Of a stretch of 64,000 nucleotides of DNA, positions 42,420-50,321 are shown one piece after another. The stretch spans positions 1,364,001 to 1,428,000 of the forward strand of contig CAVSKZ010000002.1 in NCBI GenBank assembly GCA_963728835.1, read 5' to 3'. A program made the translations under genes and the position numbers. Numbering within the stretch: position 1 is the stretch's first letter; each line of letters begins with the position of its first letter. The notes below the pieces were generated by a model. It was not told the DNA's origin and made no database searches. It saw only the letters and a program-made list of their open reading frames with translations. This DNA comes from VRUE01 sp963728835 (GTDB lineage: Bacteria > Actinomycetota > Thermoleophilia > Solirubrobacterales > 70-9).

Positions 42420-42865
42420 CCACCCAACCCGGTCGCTACCTCCACATCACCTCCCGTCCCGGCATAGCAGGAGGGGAACCCTGCTTCTCCCTCAAGGGCA
42501 CCCGAGTAGTCGATCTCCTCGACCGCATCGACGCAGGGGACTCGATCAAGGAGGTGGCCAAGGACTTCTCGGTAGAGACAGAGAGCCTTGAGCTGCTGCT
42601 GGAGCTTCGAGAGCAGGTGCGAGGAAATGTCCTCGACGCGCTTGCCGATATTCGCGAGACTGGCTCCTGGTCGAAGGCGCTTGACGTAATCCGCACTCGC
42701 ATCATCGAGCCTCAGGACCGCCGCCTCGCCGAGGCCGAAGAGATCATCCGCGAATGCGACTCCCCCGACGGCTTCTGTGGAGAGATGCCCGATGAGACAC
42801 GCGACCGCATCGAGGCCTTCCTTGCCACCGCCCCTACCCAGCCAGCAGTTCAGGAGGCGGCGTGA
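42416..42865 (+). CDS. DUF433 (VapB45-like) domain protein
   Basis: 149 residues. The N-terminal 65 residues (HITSRPGIAGGEPCFSLKGT, DLLDRIDAGDSIKEVAKDF) match DUF433, a winged-helix-like domain found in antitoxins of the VapB45 type; the C-terminal half is helical. No PIN-like partner is adjacent, so an antitoxin role is uncertain; a phage DNA-binding regulator is an alternative. ATG chosen at 42416 for the four-base overlap. Confidence 0.6.
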   Translation: MTTQPGRYLHITSRPGIAGGEPCFSLKGTRVVDLLDRIDAGDSIKEVAKDFSVETESLELLLELREQVRGNVLDALADIRETGSWSKALDVIRTRIIEPQDRRLAEAEEIIRECDSPDGFCGEMPDETRDRIEAFLATAPTQPAVQEAA

Positions 42866-43059
42866 AGCTCTGCCGCATCCTCGCCGGCCTGGTGCTCTGG
42901 CTAGCAAGCGTCGTGACCATCAGCCTAGTCAGCGATGGCTCGTTGCGAGCGCTCGCGCTCTCCTTCGCTGGCGCCGGAATTGCCACCGGACTCTCCCTCG
43001 CCTTCGGCACCGACTTCGGGGGCGGGGACATGGAGAACGCCGAATCGGAGGCCCCATGA
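42862..43059 (+). CDS. Small phage membrane protein
   Basis: 65 residues with two hydrophobic segments (about 5-24 and 30-48) and an acidic tail. GTG start. No specific function; could affect the host membrane. Confidence 0.5.
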   Translation: MKLCRILAGLVLWLASVVTISLVSDGSLRALALSFAGAGIATGLSLAFGTDFGGGDMENAESEAP

Positions 43060-43442
43060 ACTCCAAGGCCAAGGGCCTACGGCTGAACCCGGACAGGATC
43101 CGTGCTCAGCTGGCGGTTCTCTGCATCGATCTCGCCCGAGTGCTGCTGGGGATGCGCGGACCGGCCAGCGGCGGCTTCGACACCTGCATCTACTGCAAGG
43201 CTCCGGGCTGCGAGAGCGGAGAGGCTGAGCACAAGCTGGACTGTCCGAGCGTTACGGGCGTCTTTCCAGTTCGCCTCCAGGAAATGTGGCCCGCCGGCCC
43301 AGCCCAGTGCGACCGATGCAACACAAAGCTCTGGCCGGGAGACAGCTACAGCCACATCGAGGTTGAGGGCGGGCCGGTTCCCGTTTTTGAGGTTGCCTGC
43401 ACGGGCTGCGCTGTGCTCGCGGAAGTTGAGGCGCTGCAATGA
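43056..43442 (+). CDS. Phage zinc-binding protein, unknown
   Basis: 128 residues. CIYCKAPGCESGEAEHKLDC and CDRCNTKLWPGDSY with a later CTGC give two putative zinc sites. ATG at 43056 overlaps the previous stop. Confidence 0.55.
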   Translation: MNSKAKGLRLNPDRIRAQLAVLCIDLARVLLGMRGPASGGFDTCIYCKAPGCESGEAEHKLDCPSVTGVFPVRLQEMWPAGPAQCDRCNTKLWPGDSYSHIEVEGGPVPVFEVACTGCAVLAEVEALQ

Positions 43443-43547
43443 AGCCCCGTCTCCTCACCCTCACTGCCATAGCCATCCTCTGGATACGCCAGACTCCGCT
43501 TCGAGCGGCGCCTATCGAACCGACAAGGACGATGGGAGAGGGAGTCA

Positions 43548-43685
43548 GTGCGCGACCTCAGCCATGTGCTCGACCAAGGGCGGAAAGAGGTCTTCTCCGG
43601 CTTCGGGGAGATCGACAGGACCCTGTTGCGCTGGCACAAGGAAATCGAGAAGGGGTTCAAGGAACTGGCAGGGAGGCGATCGTGA
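43548..43685 (+). CDS. 45-residue phage protein
   Basis: Starts GTG 43548 after GGAGAGGGAG. Composition (GEIDRTLLRWHKEIEKGFKE) is helical and amphipathic; it overlaps the next gene as GTGA. The interval 43443-43547 has no convincing gene; a Leu-rich open frame starting at 43439 runs through both downstream genes and may be a decayed coupled gene. Confidence 0.45.
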   Translation: MRDLSHVLDQGRKEVFSGFGEIDRTLLRWHKEIEKGFKELAGRRS

Positions 43686-43882
43686 AGTTCACCCAAGAGG
43701 AGAGGGAAGCTCGCTTTGACGCTTCGGAGCGGGAAGCCATCCGAGATGCGATCGACGTGCTGGATGGCCTCTGGGACTTCCAAGCCGCTCTAGGCCACCA
43801 CGACACACGAGGCGGCGCTGAATACGAGCGGCTTGCCCTTAGCCAAAAGCTCCGCAAGATCATCGGGGAGGACGATTCATGA
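43682..43882 (+). CDS. Small phage protein, unknown
   Basis: 66 residues from GTG 43682: KFTQEEREARFDASEREAI then an amphipathic helix. Overlaps both neighbours by four bases. Confidence 0.5.
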   Translation: MKFTQEEREARFDASEREAIRDAIDVLDGLWDFQAALGHHDTRGGAEYERLALSQKLRKIIGEDDS

Positions 43883-44721
43883 GCACAGCAGCGCCCGCGT
43901 TCCCAACGATCGCCCTAACCGACGACGAACGACCCGACTGCGGCTACTGCGAAGCGCGGAGTACCGAGCTTGTGGAGATCGAGCGCGATTCCAACCACTT
44001 CGTAGCCCGCTGCGGTCGCTGCATCGATATCCCCGCCGAGCCAGACGAGGAGCACCTGAGCAAGAACGGCAAACCCGCCTTCGACCTAACCCCCGACCAG
44101 CGCAACGCGATCTTCGCCGGCGACCACACCGCGATCAAGTTCGAGCCGGGAGAGGCCAAGCCCGAGATCAAGGCGGGCCAAACGATCATCCTCGCCAGGT
44201 CACGAGGTGGCAAGCAGTTCCTAGCCAAGACCGAGAGAGAGCGACGCCAGCGGGTTGAGGAAGATCTCCCGCTGCTCGCCGAGATCCCAAGCGAGCCAAC
44301 CGTCTGGATCGTCTTCCACGAGCCCAAGCTGAAGGAAGGGCGCTGGCAGGTCTCCTTCGACGCGCACGACACGCGCGAGGGGGTGCGCACGCTGGCCAGC
44401 GCACCGACTGGTCATCGGCAACCAGGCCTGAAGACACGAGAGCGGAAGCGAGTTCCCAAGAAGGGCGAGTACAAAGCGCCCGGCCTATCCGACGACGCGG
44501 CCCGCGGCTACGGAGGAGGCGGCAAGTCCACTGTTGACGAGCGCGAAGGGGTGGACGACACGACCCTCAAGCGCTACGCGCAGATGGCCGAAGAGGACGG
44601 CCTGAAGAAACGCATGAAGCACCGCCAGACCGCCAAAGCCTTCGAGCGTGAGCAGCGCGCCGCCGAAGCCCGCAAGCGCAGATTGGCGACTGGCTTGAAC
44701 ACGTCCGCCGATACCGTCTAG
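43879..44721 (+). CDS. Phage protein with N-terminal zinc site, unknown
   Basis: 280 residues. An N-terminal CGYCEARS...CGRC pair (about 21-48) precedes a middle beta-rich part (AGQTIILARSRGGKQFLA, TVWIVFHEPKLKEGRWQVSF) and a very basic, helical C-terminus (KKRMKHRQTAKAFEREQRAAEARKRR is about its last fifth). It may bind nucleic acid. Last gene before the RNA region. Confidence 0.55.
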   Translation: MSTAAPAFPTIALTDDERPDCGYCEARSTELVEIERDSNHFVARCGRCIDIPAEPDEEHLSKNGKPAFDLTPDQRNAIFAGDHTAIKFEPGEAKPEIKAGQTIILARSRGGKQFLAKTERERRQRVEEDLPLLAEIPSEPTVWIVFHEPKLKEGRWQVSFDAHDTREGVRTLASAPTGHRQPGLKTRERKRVPKKGEYKAPGLSDDAARGYGGGGKSTVDEREGVDDTTLKRYAQMAEEDGLKKRMKHRQTAKAFEREQRAAEARKRRLATGLNTSADTV

Positions 44722-45276
44722 ACTTACTGCGTTGTCCTGATCCAAGTTCGCTGCGGCCAACAGAGGCCGCCGCCGATCACGGGAACAACCAGAGGTACCT
44801 CTTCTCCCAGTCCTCGATGCCGTCGCCCCTCCCTGGCCACTGGCATCGCTCACCCCCTCGCTCCGCTTCACGGTAGAGCGAGTGCGCGCCGGCTGAAATG
44901 CCGACGCTGCTATGCCCGGACGGCCCGCGGTAAGAGCGGTAGCGGCTCGGGCGCCCCCGGTGGACGCACCGGGGTTCAACTTCAAGGGCCGAGTCGATCT
45001 CCGGTCACTCGGTCTCACCTCTTCAGCGTGAGGCTTTGGGCGGTAGCTCCGTCACGGCCCCTTCAAGCCGCGTTCTCCCCTGACGAGGGGACACCGTGGG
45101 GGTACGGCGCTGAATCCTCTCTTGCTGCCGTGGTGTAACGAGCCGATCAAACAAGCCAGCACTCGCGTGCGAAGCAACCGAGGAACGGGCGGATATTGGG
45201 AGCTGGACTCCCCGCGGCCGTCCAGCGCGTAGAGCCGGGTGACGAATCGGAAGTCCCGGCCGGCAGCAAACAACGC
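44722..45276 (+). other. 555-bp stretch without a gene
   Basis: No credible protein frame. Short palindromes are present (AGAGGTACCTCT at about 44793; CCCCTGACGAGGGG at about 45076; CCGAGT/ACTCGG at about 44991), and it leads directly into a tRNA-like gene. It may hold an untranslated RNA or further decayed tRNA genes. Confidence 0.4.
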
Positions 45277-45351
45277 CGCAGGGAAGAGCAGCCAGGTTTG
45301 CTCGCGGCGCTCATAACGCGGAGGTCGTCGGTTCGAATCCGACCCCTGCTA
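45277..45351 (+). tRNA. Initiator-like tRNA-Met (anticodon CAT)
   Basis: Folds as 7-bp acceptor with an unpaired first position (C1-T72, as in bacterial initiators), D-arm GAGC/GCTC, anticodon loop CTCATAA, variable AGGTC, and T-arm GTCGG-TTCGAAT-CCGAC. The anticodon stem has one G-G mismatch. No encoded CCA. The body closely resembles tRNA-fMet, including CTCATAA and AGGTCGTCGGTTC. Confidence 0.75.
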
Positions 45352-45480
45352 TCGCGCTCGCCGCGCGCGCAACCCCGGGCCTCTCAACGATGCCAATGAA
45401 GAACCCAACCGAGTGGGGAGAAAGCGCGGCAACCCAGAACACGATCCGGGCTGGATAGCTCGGAGAAAGGAGGTGGGCGG

Positions 45481-45810
45481 ATGCTCACCCGTATACGCAT
45501 CGAGGTCGAGGGAGAGGACTCTGCCGCGGCCACAGAAGAGGCACTCTCGAAGTACGAGCACGTCATTCACCTGACGGAGATGGCCCGCCACGACCACTCG
45601 AAGGTCGACCACGAGAACCTGCCGCAGTCGTACTCATGGCAGCAGCCGGTCGACAGGCGCAACTTCTACGGGGGCGAGCTCGGCCGAGAGGTCACCGACG
45701 AGGTGATCGAGTACGACGCGAGCTTGCCGGGCTACAAGGGCCGAAGGGTCGTGCAGTTCAAGCGGCTCGACACGCGCAAGCAGTGCTGCCCGCCCGAGCC
45801 CGAACGCTGA
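45481..45810 (+). CDS. Phage protein, unknown
   Basis: 109 residues between the two tRNA genes. The ATG is preceded, 5 bases off, by AAAGGAGGTG, a full-strength Shine-Dalgarno match. The beginning (MLTRIRIEVEGEDSAAATEE) looks like a small beta-alpha fold; the remainder has aromatic and charged residues (SYSWQQPVDRRNFYGG). No family recognised. Confidence 0.6.
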   Translation: MLTRIRIEVEGEDSAAATEEALSKYEHVIHLTEMARHDHSKVDHENLPQSYSWQQPVDRRNFYGGELGREVTDEVIEYDASLPGYKGRRVVQFKRLDTRKQCCPPEPER

Positions 45811-45843
45811 GGCTGGCTTCGTCGTCCACCGATAGCTCTTCAC

Positions 45844-45914
45844 TCCGGGGTGGTGTAGCCGGCAGCACGCGAGGCCCTGAACCTCGAAGCGCAGGATCGT
45901 CCCCTGCCCCCGGA
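45844..45914 (+). tRNA. tRNA-Gln-like gene (anticodon CTG), degenerate
   Basis: 71 bases: perfect acceptor TCCGGGG/CCCCGGA, short D-stem GTG/CAC, anticodon arm CGAGG-CCCTGAA-CCTCG, T-arm GCAGG-ATCGTCC-CCTGC. All stems pair, but position 33 is C rather than U and the T-loop lacks the TTC and A58 identity. It may be a diverged phage tRNA or a pseudo-tRNA. No encoded CCA. Confidence 0.55.
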
Positions 45915-46016
45915 TCTGGACCAGCGAGACCCTTGCCCCCGCCGTCAACCCGAGAGCGTTCATGGGCGGTGGGCAGGTCCGCTGGCCGCTTGTCTTCGAA
46001 GGAAAGGAAGTATCCG

Positions 46017-46262
46017 ATGTTCCATTCTCGCGATGGCGTGTTCTTTCAGCGCCAAGAAGACGGATCGGTCCGAGTTCTCATCCGTGAGACCGGCCATGAC
46101 GAAGCGCCCGTCCTCAAGGACGCAACTCTCGGTCCTTCCGAATGGGCCTCCGTCGTCGCCTCCATGAGCAAGGAGGGCGAGAACGGCGAGACGTGGCGCA
46201 TGGCGCTGCGCACTCAGGTCGGAGCCGAGGCGGCCTCGGGGATGCCGGGCTGCCCAGCTTGA
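46017..46262 (+). CDS. Small phage protein, unknown
   Basis: 81 residues starting MFHSRDGVFFQRQEDGSVRV, a beta-hairpin-like opening, then DATLGPSEWASVVASMS. GAAAGGAAG ribosome site. Proteins with this style are common near phage tRNA clusters but have no known role. Confidence 0.6.
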   Translation: MFHSRDGVFFQRQEDGSVRVLIRETGHDEAPVLKDATLGPSEWASVVASMSKEGENGETWRMALRTQVGAEAASGMPGCPA

Positions 46263-46265
46263 GTC

Positions 46266-46478
46266 ATGCCCGTCACCAAGACGACACGCCGCCACCACGA
46301 CCGCCGCCCTGGTCCCTACCCAGCAGATAGGGAATGCAAGGGCTGCGGAGCCAAGCCGCTCTCTCGCTACCACGCCGGCGACCTCTGCGCACCATGCCAA
46401 GGCGGCGAGTGGCACTCCGAGGAGGAGCTGCGGGTCATTGAGGAACACCGGCTCGATGAGATGAGGGCAGCCGCATGA
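46266..46478 (+). CDS. Small phage zinc-ribbon protein
   Basis: 70 residues with CKGCGAKPL and CAPCQGG, a single treble-clef-like zinc site, followed by an acidic helix. Four-base overlap with the next gene. Confidence 0.55.
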   Translation: MPVTKTTRRHHDRRPGPYPADRECKGCGAKPLSRYHAGDLCAPCQGGEWHSEEELRVIEEHRLDEMRAAA

Positions 46479-47038
46479 GCGCCGATGCCAAGAACCTGAA
46501 GCGATGTAGGAAATGCGGAGAGGCGCAGCCGCTAGAAGCCTTCAATCGCCGCGCGTCAGCGAAAGACGGAAGGCAGAGCTATTGCCGGGGGTGTGCCTAT
46601 TCCACGAAGAAGGCGTGGCTTGAGGACCACCCAGGGAGGAACTCTGCCTACTGGCGAACCTGGGCTAGGAAGCATCCCGAGCGCGCGGCGGTTTCTTCGC
46701 GAAGGTGGGAACTGGAGAACCCGGCGGGCGCATCGGAAGTGAAGCGGAGCTGGCGGAAGGCGAATCCAGGACAGGCGCTGCTTGATAAGCAGCGAAGTCG
46801 CATTCGCCATCCAGAGAAACACAAGGCGCGAGATACTGTTCGATCAGCCGTTAAGAGCGGTCGGATCACAAAGCCCACCGACTGTGAACGCTGCGGTACG
46901 GCGGTTGTAGATCCGTCTGATCTACATGCCCATCACGAGGATTATGCCCAGCCCCTTGAGGTGTGTTGGCTGTGTCGCAGTTGCCATCTCAATGAGCACG
47001 GTCAGGTGCTTCGGCTTGGCATAGAGGTCGCCAGGTGA
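46475..47038 (+). CDS. Phage HNH-like zinc-finger protein
   Basis: 187 residues. An N-terminal zinc finger (CRKCGEAQPLEAFNRR and CRGCAYSTKK) is of the type seen in phage recombination and endonuclease VII-like proteins. The C-terminal part has CERCGTAVV, HAHHEDYAQPLEV and CWLCRSCHLNEH, an HNH-like metal site. Noticeably lower GC than its neighbours, suggesting separate acquisition (a homing gene). Confidence 0.65.
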   Translation: MSADAKNLKRCRKCGEAQPLEAFNRRASAKDGRQSYCRGCAYSTKKAWLEDHPGRNSAYWRTWARKHPERAAVSSRRWELENPAGASEVKRSWRKANPGQALLDKQRSRIRHPEKHKARDTVRSAVKSGRITKPTDCERCGTAVVDPSDLHAHHEDYAQPLEVCWLCRSCHLNEHGQVLRLGIEVAR

Positions 47039-47124
47039 CCTCTGAAACCAAGGAGAACCTCTGCCTCTCCTTGCTCGCCGCAAGCTGTGTAGCTGGCATC
47101 GTCCTCATCTGGTGGCTCTCATGA
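47035..47124 (+). CDS. 29-residue single-helix membrane peptide
   Basis: GTG overlapping the previous stop, then NLCLSLLAASCVAGIVLIWW, one membrane span. Very short, so called only from coupling and hydrophobicity. Confidence 0.4.
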   Translation: MTSETKENLCLSLLAASCVAGIVLIWWLS

Positions 47125-47167
47125 GACCGCCTCGAGGACTACCGCCCCTTAGACCGAGGCCAGTGGG

Positions 47168-47311
47168 GTGAAGCGCTGCCAACGCTGCCAAGGCTATTTC
47201 GGTGATGGTCCGCACTGCAAGCACTGCGGGATGCGCCGGGGGCGGAAGGTACGCCGTACGAGTGCCTTGCGATGGAGGCCGGAGAAGGCCGTGTCGCGCC
47301 CCGCGAGCTGA
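47168..47311 (+). CDS. 47-residue zinc-ribbon protein
   Basis: GTG 47168: MKRCQRCQGYFGDGPHCKHC, two Cys pairs, then a basic tail. The stop overlaps the HNH gene in a TGATG. Confidence 0.5.
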   Translation: MKRCQRCQGYFGDGPHCKHCGMRRGRKVRRTSALRWRPEKAVSRPAS

Positions 47312-47697
47312 TGCGCGTCTGCCTCGGAGTCCCCGGCAAGCCCTGCGGCCGGCTTGTCGGCAAAGGGAACCGCTGCATCTCCTGCAAGCGAGAGAACGCC
47401 CAGCGCCGTAAGGACCAGGGCCTCACAGGGGAACGCGGCTCAACCCACGCTTCTCGTCAGCGCCGACGACGAGTCCTCGAGGAAGCCAAGGATGCCAACG
47501 GGATCCCGCGCTGCTTCTACTGCCTCTGGGCTGAAGCGGCGATCGCTGATCACTTCCAGCCGCTTGCTCTCGAGGGACCCGATACCGAGGCCAACCTGAG
47601 AGCAGCCTGCCGTCCCTGCAACTCCCGTAAGAGCGACCAGCCGCCTGAGGAGTTCTTGGCTTCGGAGTGGCTGGCTGAGCGCCGGGATGCGGGGTAG
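47311..47697 (+). CDS. HNH endonuclease
   Basis: 128 residues from ATG 47311 (an in-frame ATG at 47272 is possible). CLGVPGKPCG and CISCKREN form an N-terminal zinc site; CFYCLWAEAAIADHFQPLA and CRPCNSRKSD complete an HNH fold with the catalytic His in ADHF. About 2.2 kb before the terminase genes, a position often taken by packaging-associated HNH enzymes. Confidence 0.75.
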   Translation: MRVCLGVPGKPCGRLVGKGNRCISCKRENAQRRKDQGLTGERGSTHASRQRRRRVLEEAKDANGIPRCFYCLWAEAAIADHFQPLALEGPDTEANLRAACRPCNSRKSDQPPEEFLASEWLAERRDAG

Positions 47698-47698
47698 A

Positions 47699-47887
47699 AT
47701 GCGGAGCGTGAACGGATTGCGCTCGCCGGTCCTGCACGTCGAAGGGACGATCACCGCTATGAGCAAGCGTCCCTCTTTGCTCCACCCTCTCCGGCTCTAC
47801 CGCTGGCGCCGCGACCATGGTCGAAGGGTCCGGCGAGTGGTCGAAGGCGTGAAGGTGGATCGGGTCACAGTCGGGCCGCCAAGATGA
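47699..47887 (+). CDS. Small basic phage protein, uncertain
   Basis: 62 residues, very Arg-rich (RLYRWRRDHGRRVRRVVEG). The start is unclear (47699 or 47759). Overlaps the next small gene by four bases, the main support. Confidence 0.35.
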   Translation: MRSVNGLRSPVLHVEGTITAMSKRPSLLHPLRLYRWRRDHGRRVRRVVEGVKVDRVTVGPPR

Positions 47888-47964
47888 ACGGTCTGGATGT
47901 GCCGGGTCTTGGCGAGGAGCCAGACTGGCCATACATCACGGTGGCGGCGGGGACGCAAGAGTGA
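47884..47964 (+). CDS. 26-residue phage peptide
   Basis: ATG 47884 to TGA 47964, acidic, coupled by four-base overlaps on both sides. Support is positional only. Confidence 0.35.
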   Translation: MNGLDVPGLGEEPDWPYITVAAGTQE

Positions 47965-48218
47965 GCACCGAAGACATCGGCATTGTCTGCAAGTCCTGCA
48001 AGCACTTCAACCGGGTCTTCTCGATGGAGAGGCCGGAGTCGGTCCTCGAAATGCAGCGCGAGGGCGACAAGCACGCTCGGCCCGAGTCCTGCGAGGAGTG
48101 CGGCGCATCGCTCGCAAACGCCAACCTTGAGCCCGAGAGCGAACGTCGTAGGGTCGCTGCGAAGACCGCCCAACTGAAGAGAGAAGCGGTTGCGCGAGCA
48201 TGGGGAGGCCGCGGCTGA
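47961..48218 (+). CDS. Small phage zinc-ribbon protein
   Basis: 85 residues with CKSCKHFNRVF and CEECGASLAN, one zinc site, then a charged helix. GTG start by overlap. Confidence 0.55.
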   Translation: MSTEDIGIVCKSCKHFNRVFSMERPESVLEMQREGDKHARPESCEECGASLANANLEPESERRRVAAKTAQLKREAVARAWGGRG

Positions 48219-48457
48219 TGGCGACCTACATCCTCTTCTCAGGCCGCCAGTACTACCCCGAAGGTGGAGCTGACGATTCAGTCTGGGTTCTCCGTGCCGA
48301 GAGCGATGACGACGCGCTCAACAAGGCAGCCGAGCAAGAGGGCATTGAGGAGTGGTGGAAGCTGACCCGACTTGAGGAGTCGCTGATTCCGATCCTCCAG
48401 GGCTGGAGCGATGGCGCGGGGAGGATCCAACTCACCACGGCCGCGATACCGCAATGA
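48218..48457 (+). CDS. Small phage protein, unknown
   Basis: 79 residues from ATG 48218 (TGATG coupling): MATYILFSGRQYYPEGGADD, VWVLRAESDDDALNKAAEQ. Looks like a small alpha/beta protein. No family recognised. Confidence 0.55.
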   Translation: MATYILFSGRQYYPEGGADDSVWVLRAESDDDALNKAAEQEGIEEWWKLTRLEESLIPILQGWSDGAGRIQLTTAAIPQ

Positions 48458-48942
48458 CCACGGCCAGCGCGCTGAAGCCGGTGGAGGATCTGCATGTCGG
48501 TGAGCTTGTCCGGTTCACGCCGGGAAGCAACGGCCGGGTCGATCAGGTCCGCAAAGTCCACCTCCGGAACTCATCGGCGCTGCCATCGATGGTCACCGTC
48601 ACGATCGCCAACGGCTGCTGGTCGAAGGAGGTTGGCGAACTCGTTGAAGTCGTCGGCCGCGAGCTTGACATCGAGCGGTTCGAGGAGTTGTCCCCGACGA
48701 CGGCTACTGCGTCCACGGCTACTCCTCAGACGAAGAGCACGACTGCATGGCAGTGGATAGACGAACACGCAGTACAAGCGGCCCCGTCGCCCCTCCAAGA
48801 GCTAAAGGCCGGCCTTGAAGACGCCGGCATCAACTACCGGGAGTTGGTGACGACCTCGATAGGTGCTGAAGCGGCTACCTTCGTCACGGTCAACTGCTCA
48901 CTCCCGATGAGCGGATCGTCAAGTTCGCTGAGGCCACGTTGA
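48454..48942 (+). CDS. Phage protein, unknown
   Basis: 162 residues. The first 75 form a beta-rich segment (LHVGELVRFTPGSNGRVDQV, VTVTIANGCWSKEVGELVEV); a Thr/Ala-rich linker follows. The last residues drop into Ser-rich sequence while another frame continues plausibly into the next gene, so a shift near 48895 is possible. Confidence 0.5.
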   Translation: MTTASALKPVEDLHVGELVRFTPGSNGRVDQVRKVHLRNSSALPSMVTVTIANGCWSKEVGELVEVVGRELDIERFEELSPTTATASTATPQTKSTTAWQWIDEHAVQAAPSPLQELKAGLEDAGINYRELVTTSIGAEAATFVTVNCSLPMSGSSSSLRPR

Positions 48943-48947
48943 ACTCG

Positions 48948-49103
48948 ATGCCCGGAGTTACCGCCCCCATGCGCACCCAACTCCGCTCCATCAGCCAAGC
49001 AGTCGGCAAGACCCGCCGAGGCCGCTTGCTCGGCAAGGCACTCGGCCTCTACCCACCGCAGCCGGTTGACGAGTACGAGCGGCTCATGGAGTGCGCGGCA
49101 TGA
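48948..49103 (+). CDS. 51-residue phage protein, possibly the tail of the previous gene
   Basis: ATG 48948: MRTQLRSISQAVGKTRRGRL then LGLYPPQPVDEYERLMECAA. The open frame extends upstream of the ATG with sensible sequence (TPDERIVKFAEATLNS), suggesting it may be fused to the upstream gene in the true sequence. Overlaps the next ATG by four bases. Confidence 0.45.
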   Translation: MPGVTAPMRTQLRSISQAVGKTRRGRLLGKALGLYPPQPVDEYERLMECAA

Positions 49104-49393
49104 CCGAGCCGATGTTCTGGAAGCGGGCCGGTGCGGTCGTGGACGAGGTTGAGATCCACCCCCAGCCGTACGACTACCGCCCCGCCTACGCCAAGCTGCT
49201 TGAGGAAGCCGAGGCCAAGCGCCGCGAGATGCTCAGCGACGAGGGGCTTCAGCGAGTAGAGCAGGCCGAGGCCAAACTGGAGGATGCGTGGCTGGTAGGC
49301 AACGGGGATCAAGACACCTCTCCCGCACCGCCCCCATCATTGCCATCTTCGGAGCACCCGCCGCAGGCAAGACCTACTGGCGAACTCGGATAG
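49100..49393 (+). CDS. Small phage protein, unknown
   Basis: 97 residues: MTEPMFWKRAGAVVDEVEIH, YDYRPAYAKLLEEAEAKRRE, then a helical acidic stretch and a Pro-rich end. The Pro-rich end overlaps the kinase frame and may not be translated as such. Confidence 0.5.
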   Translation: MTEPMFWKRAGAVVDEVEIHPQPYDYRPAYAKLLEEAEAKRREMLSDEGLQRVEQAEAKLEDAWLVGNGDQDTSPAPPPSLPSSEHPPQARPTGELG

Positions 49394-49772
49394 CCCAGCA
49401 CCTCGACTGGTCCTCAATCGACATAGAGGACTACGGAGAGCCAGGCTCCGGTCGGTGGACCCGACTGATCGACCAGCTTCAGGCCGACGACTCCCCGGTC
49501 ATCGTGGAGTCCATCGCCTGCCCCCAAGCCCTACCGCTCCATGCTCCGGCGCTGCCCGTCTCTCGTCATCCACGTCTCGACTCCACGCTCAACGCGATGG
49601 GCTCGACAGAGAGAGGGAGCCGACCAGCGCGAGGGCAAGGGAGCTACTCGCCATTACCGGGAGACCACCGCGGCGACCTGACCTCAGCGTTAGCTCAAAC
49701 ACCACTGAGCAATGGCTGATTGGGCAATGCGAGATGCGAACGCAGCGTCTCATCTGCAAGACAGGACGCTGA
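49288..49772 (+). pseudogene. P-loop kinase-like phage gene, frame broken
   Basis: GTG 49288 gives PIIAIFGAPAAGKTYWRTRI with a Walker A, then SSIDIEDYGEPGSGRW and VIVESIACP. After that the sensible sequence jumps frame (PYRSMLRRCPSLVIHVSTP near 49525, then REREPTSARARELLAITG to 49772). It looks like a small nucleotide or polynucleotide kinase in phage style. Two single-base shifts (near 49528 and 49600) are needed; they are either errors or decay. Confidence 0.5.
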
Positions 49773-49907
49773 ACCCCCAGATTTGGCTTGCTAGAGCCGT
49801 TTGCGGGGTGGTAGGGGGGGCGGGGTCGGCCATCAGGGTCGATCTCACCCGCCACCGGGTGCCTCCTGGCTGCGAAAAAAAGCTGAATCCTGAGAGGGCA
49901 TGTCCCG
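49773..49907 (+). other. Short gap before the packaging module
   Basis: An open frame across 49712-49966 is not credible. A G-rich run (GTAGGGGGGGCGGGG) and the AATCCTGAGAGGGC just before the small terminase ATG are the only features seen. Confidence 0.3.
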
Positions 49908-50321
49908 ATGGCCGCTTCCAAGTTTACGACCGAAATCACCGAGGGCCTAATCGAGCTGGTCGGTGACGGGCTGACGATTAAGGACGCCGCGCTGGCGATG
50001 GAGGTCCGAGAGAAGACCGTCCGCAACTGGCTCGCCAAAGGGCGGAGCGAAGAGGACGGCCCTTATGCCGCCTTCGCTGCGGCGATCGAGGAAGCCCAGC
50101 AGGAGGTCCAGGATCAGGAAGAGCCAATGGACCGCGACGAGCTGGCTCTCGTTGTGTCCAAGGCGGCGCGGAAGGGATCGGTCCAGGCCATGAAGCTGAT
50201 GGAGGAAATGCTGCGACGTGGCGCAAACGACGACTCCGACGAAAAGCCAAGCGACCCGTTCGACGCCCTCGACAGCGAAGTCCCGAGCCTCGACGAGGCC
50301 CGCGCCCGCAAGGCGGGGTAG
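49908..50321 (+). CDS. Terminase small subunit
   Basis: 137 residues. An N-terminal helix-turn-helix (LIELVGDGLTIKDAALAMEV, EKTVRNWLAKGR) is the DNA-recognition part of small terminases; the C-terminal part is acidic and helical. It recognises phage DNA for packaging. Directly overlaps the large subunit gene. Confidence 0.7.
   Translation: MAASKFTTEITEGLIELVGDGLTIKDAALAMEVREKTVRNWLAKGRSEEDGPYAAFAAAIEEAQQEVQDQEEPMDRDELALVVSKAARKGSVQAMKLMEEMLRRGANDDSDEKPSDPFDALDSEVPSLDEARARKAG

Noticed and set aside
44960..45110. Additional tRNA genes (GGTTCAACTTC and CCCCTTCAAG loops)
   Set aside because: No consistent acceptor, D and anticodon stems could be built around these strings.
49712..49966. 84-residue open frame before the small terminase
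   Set aside because: No ribosome site, low-complexity content, and it overlaps the terminase start in another frame.
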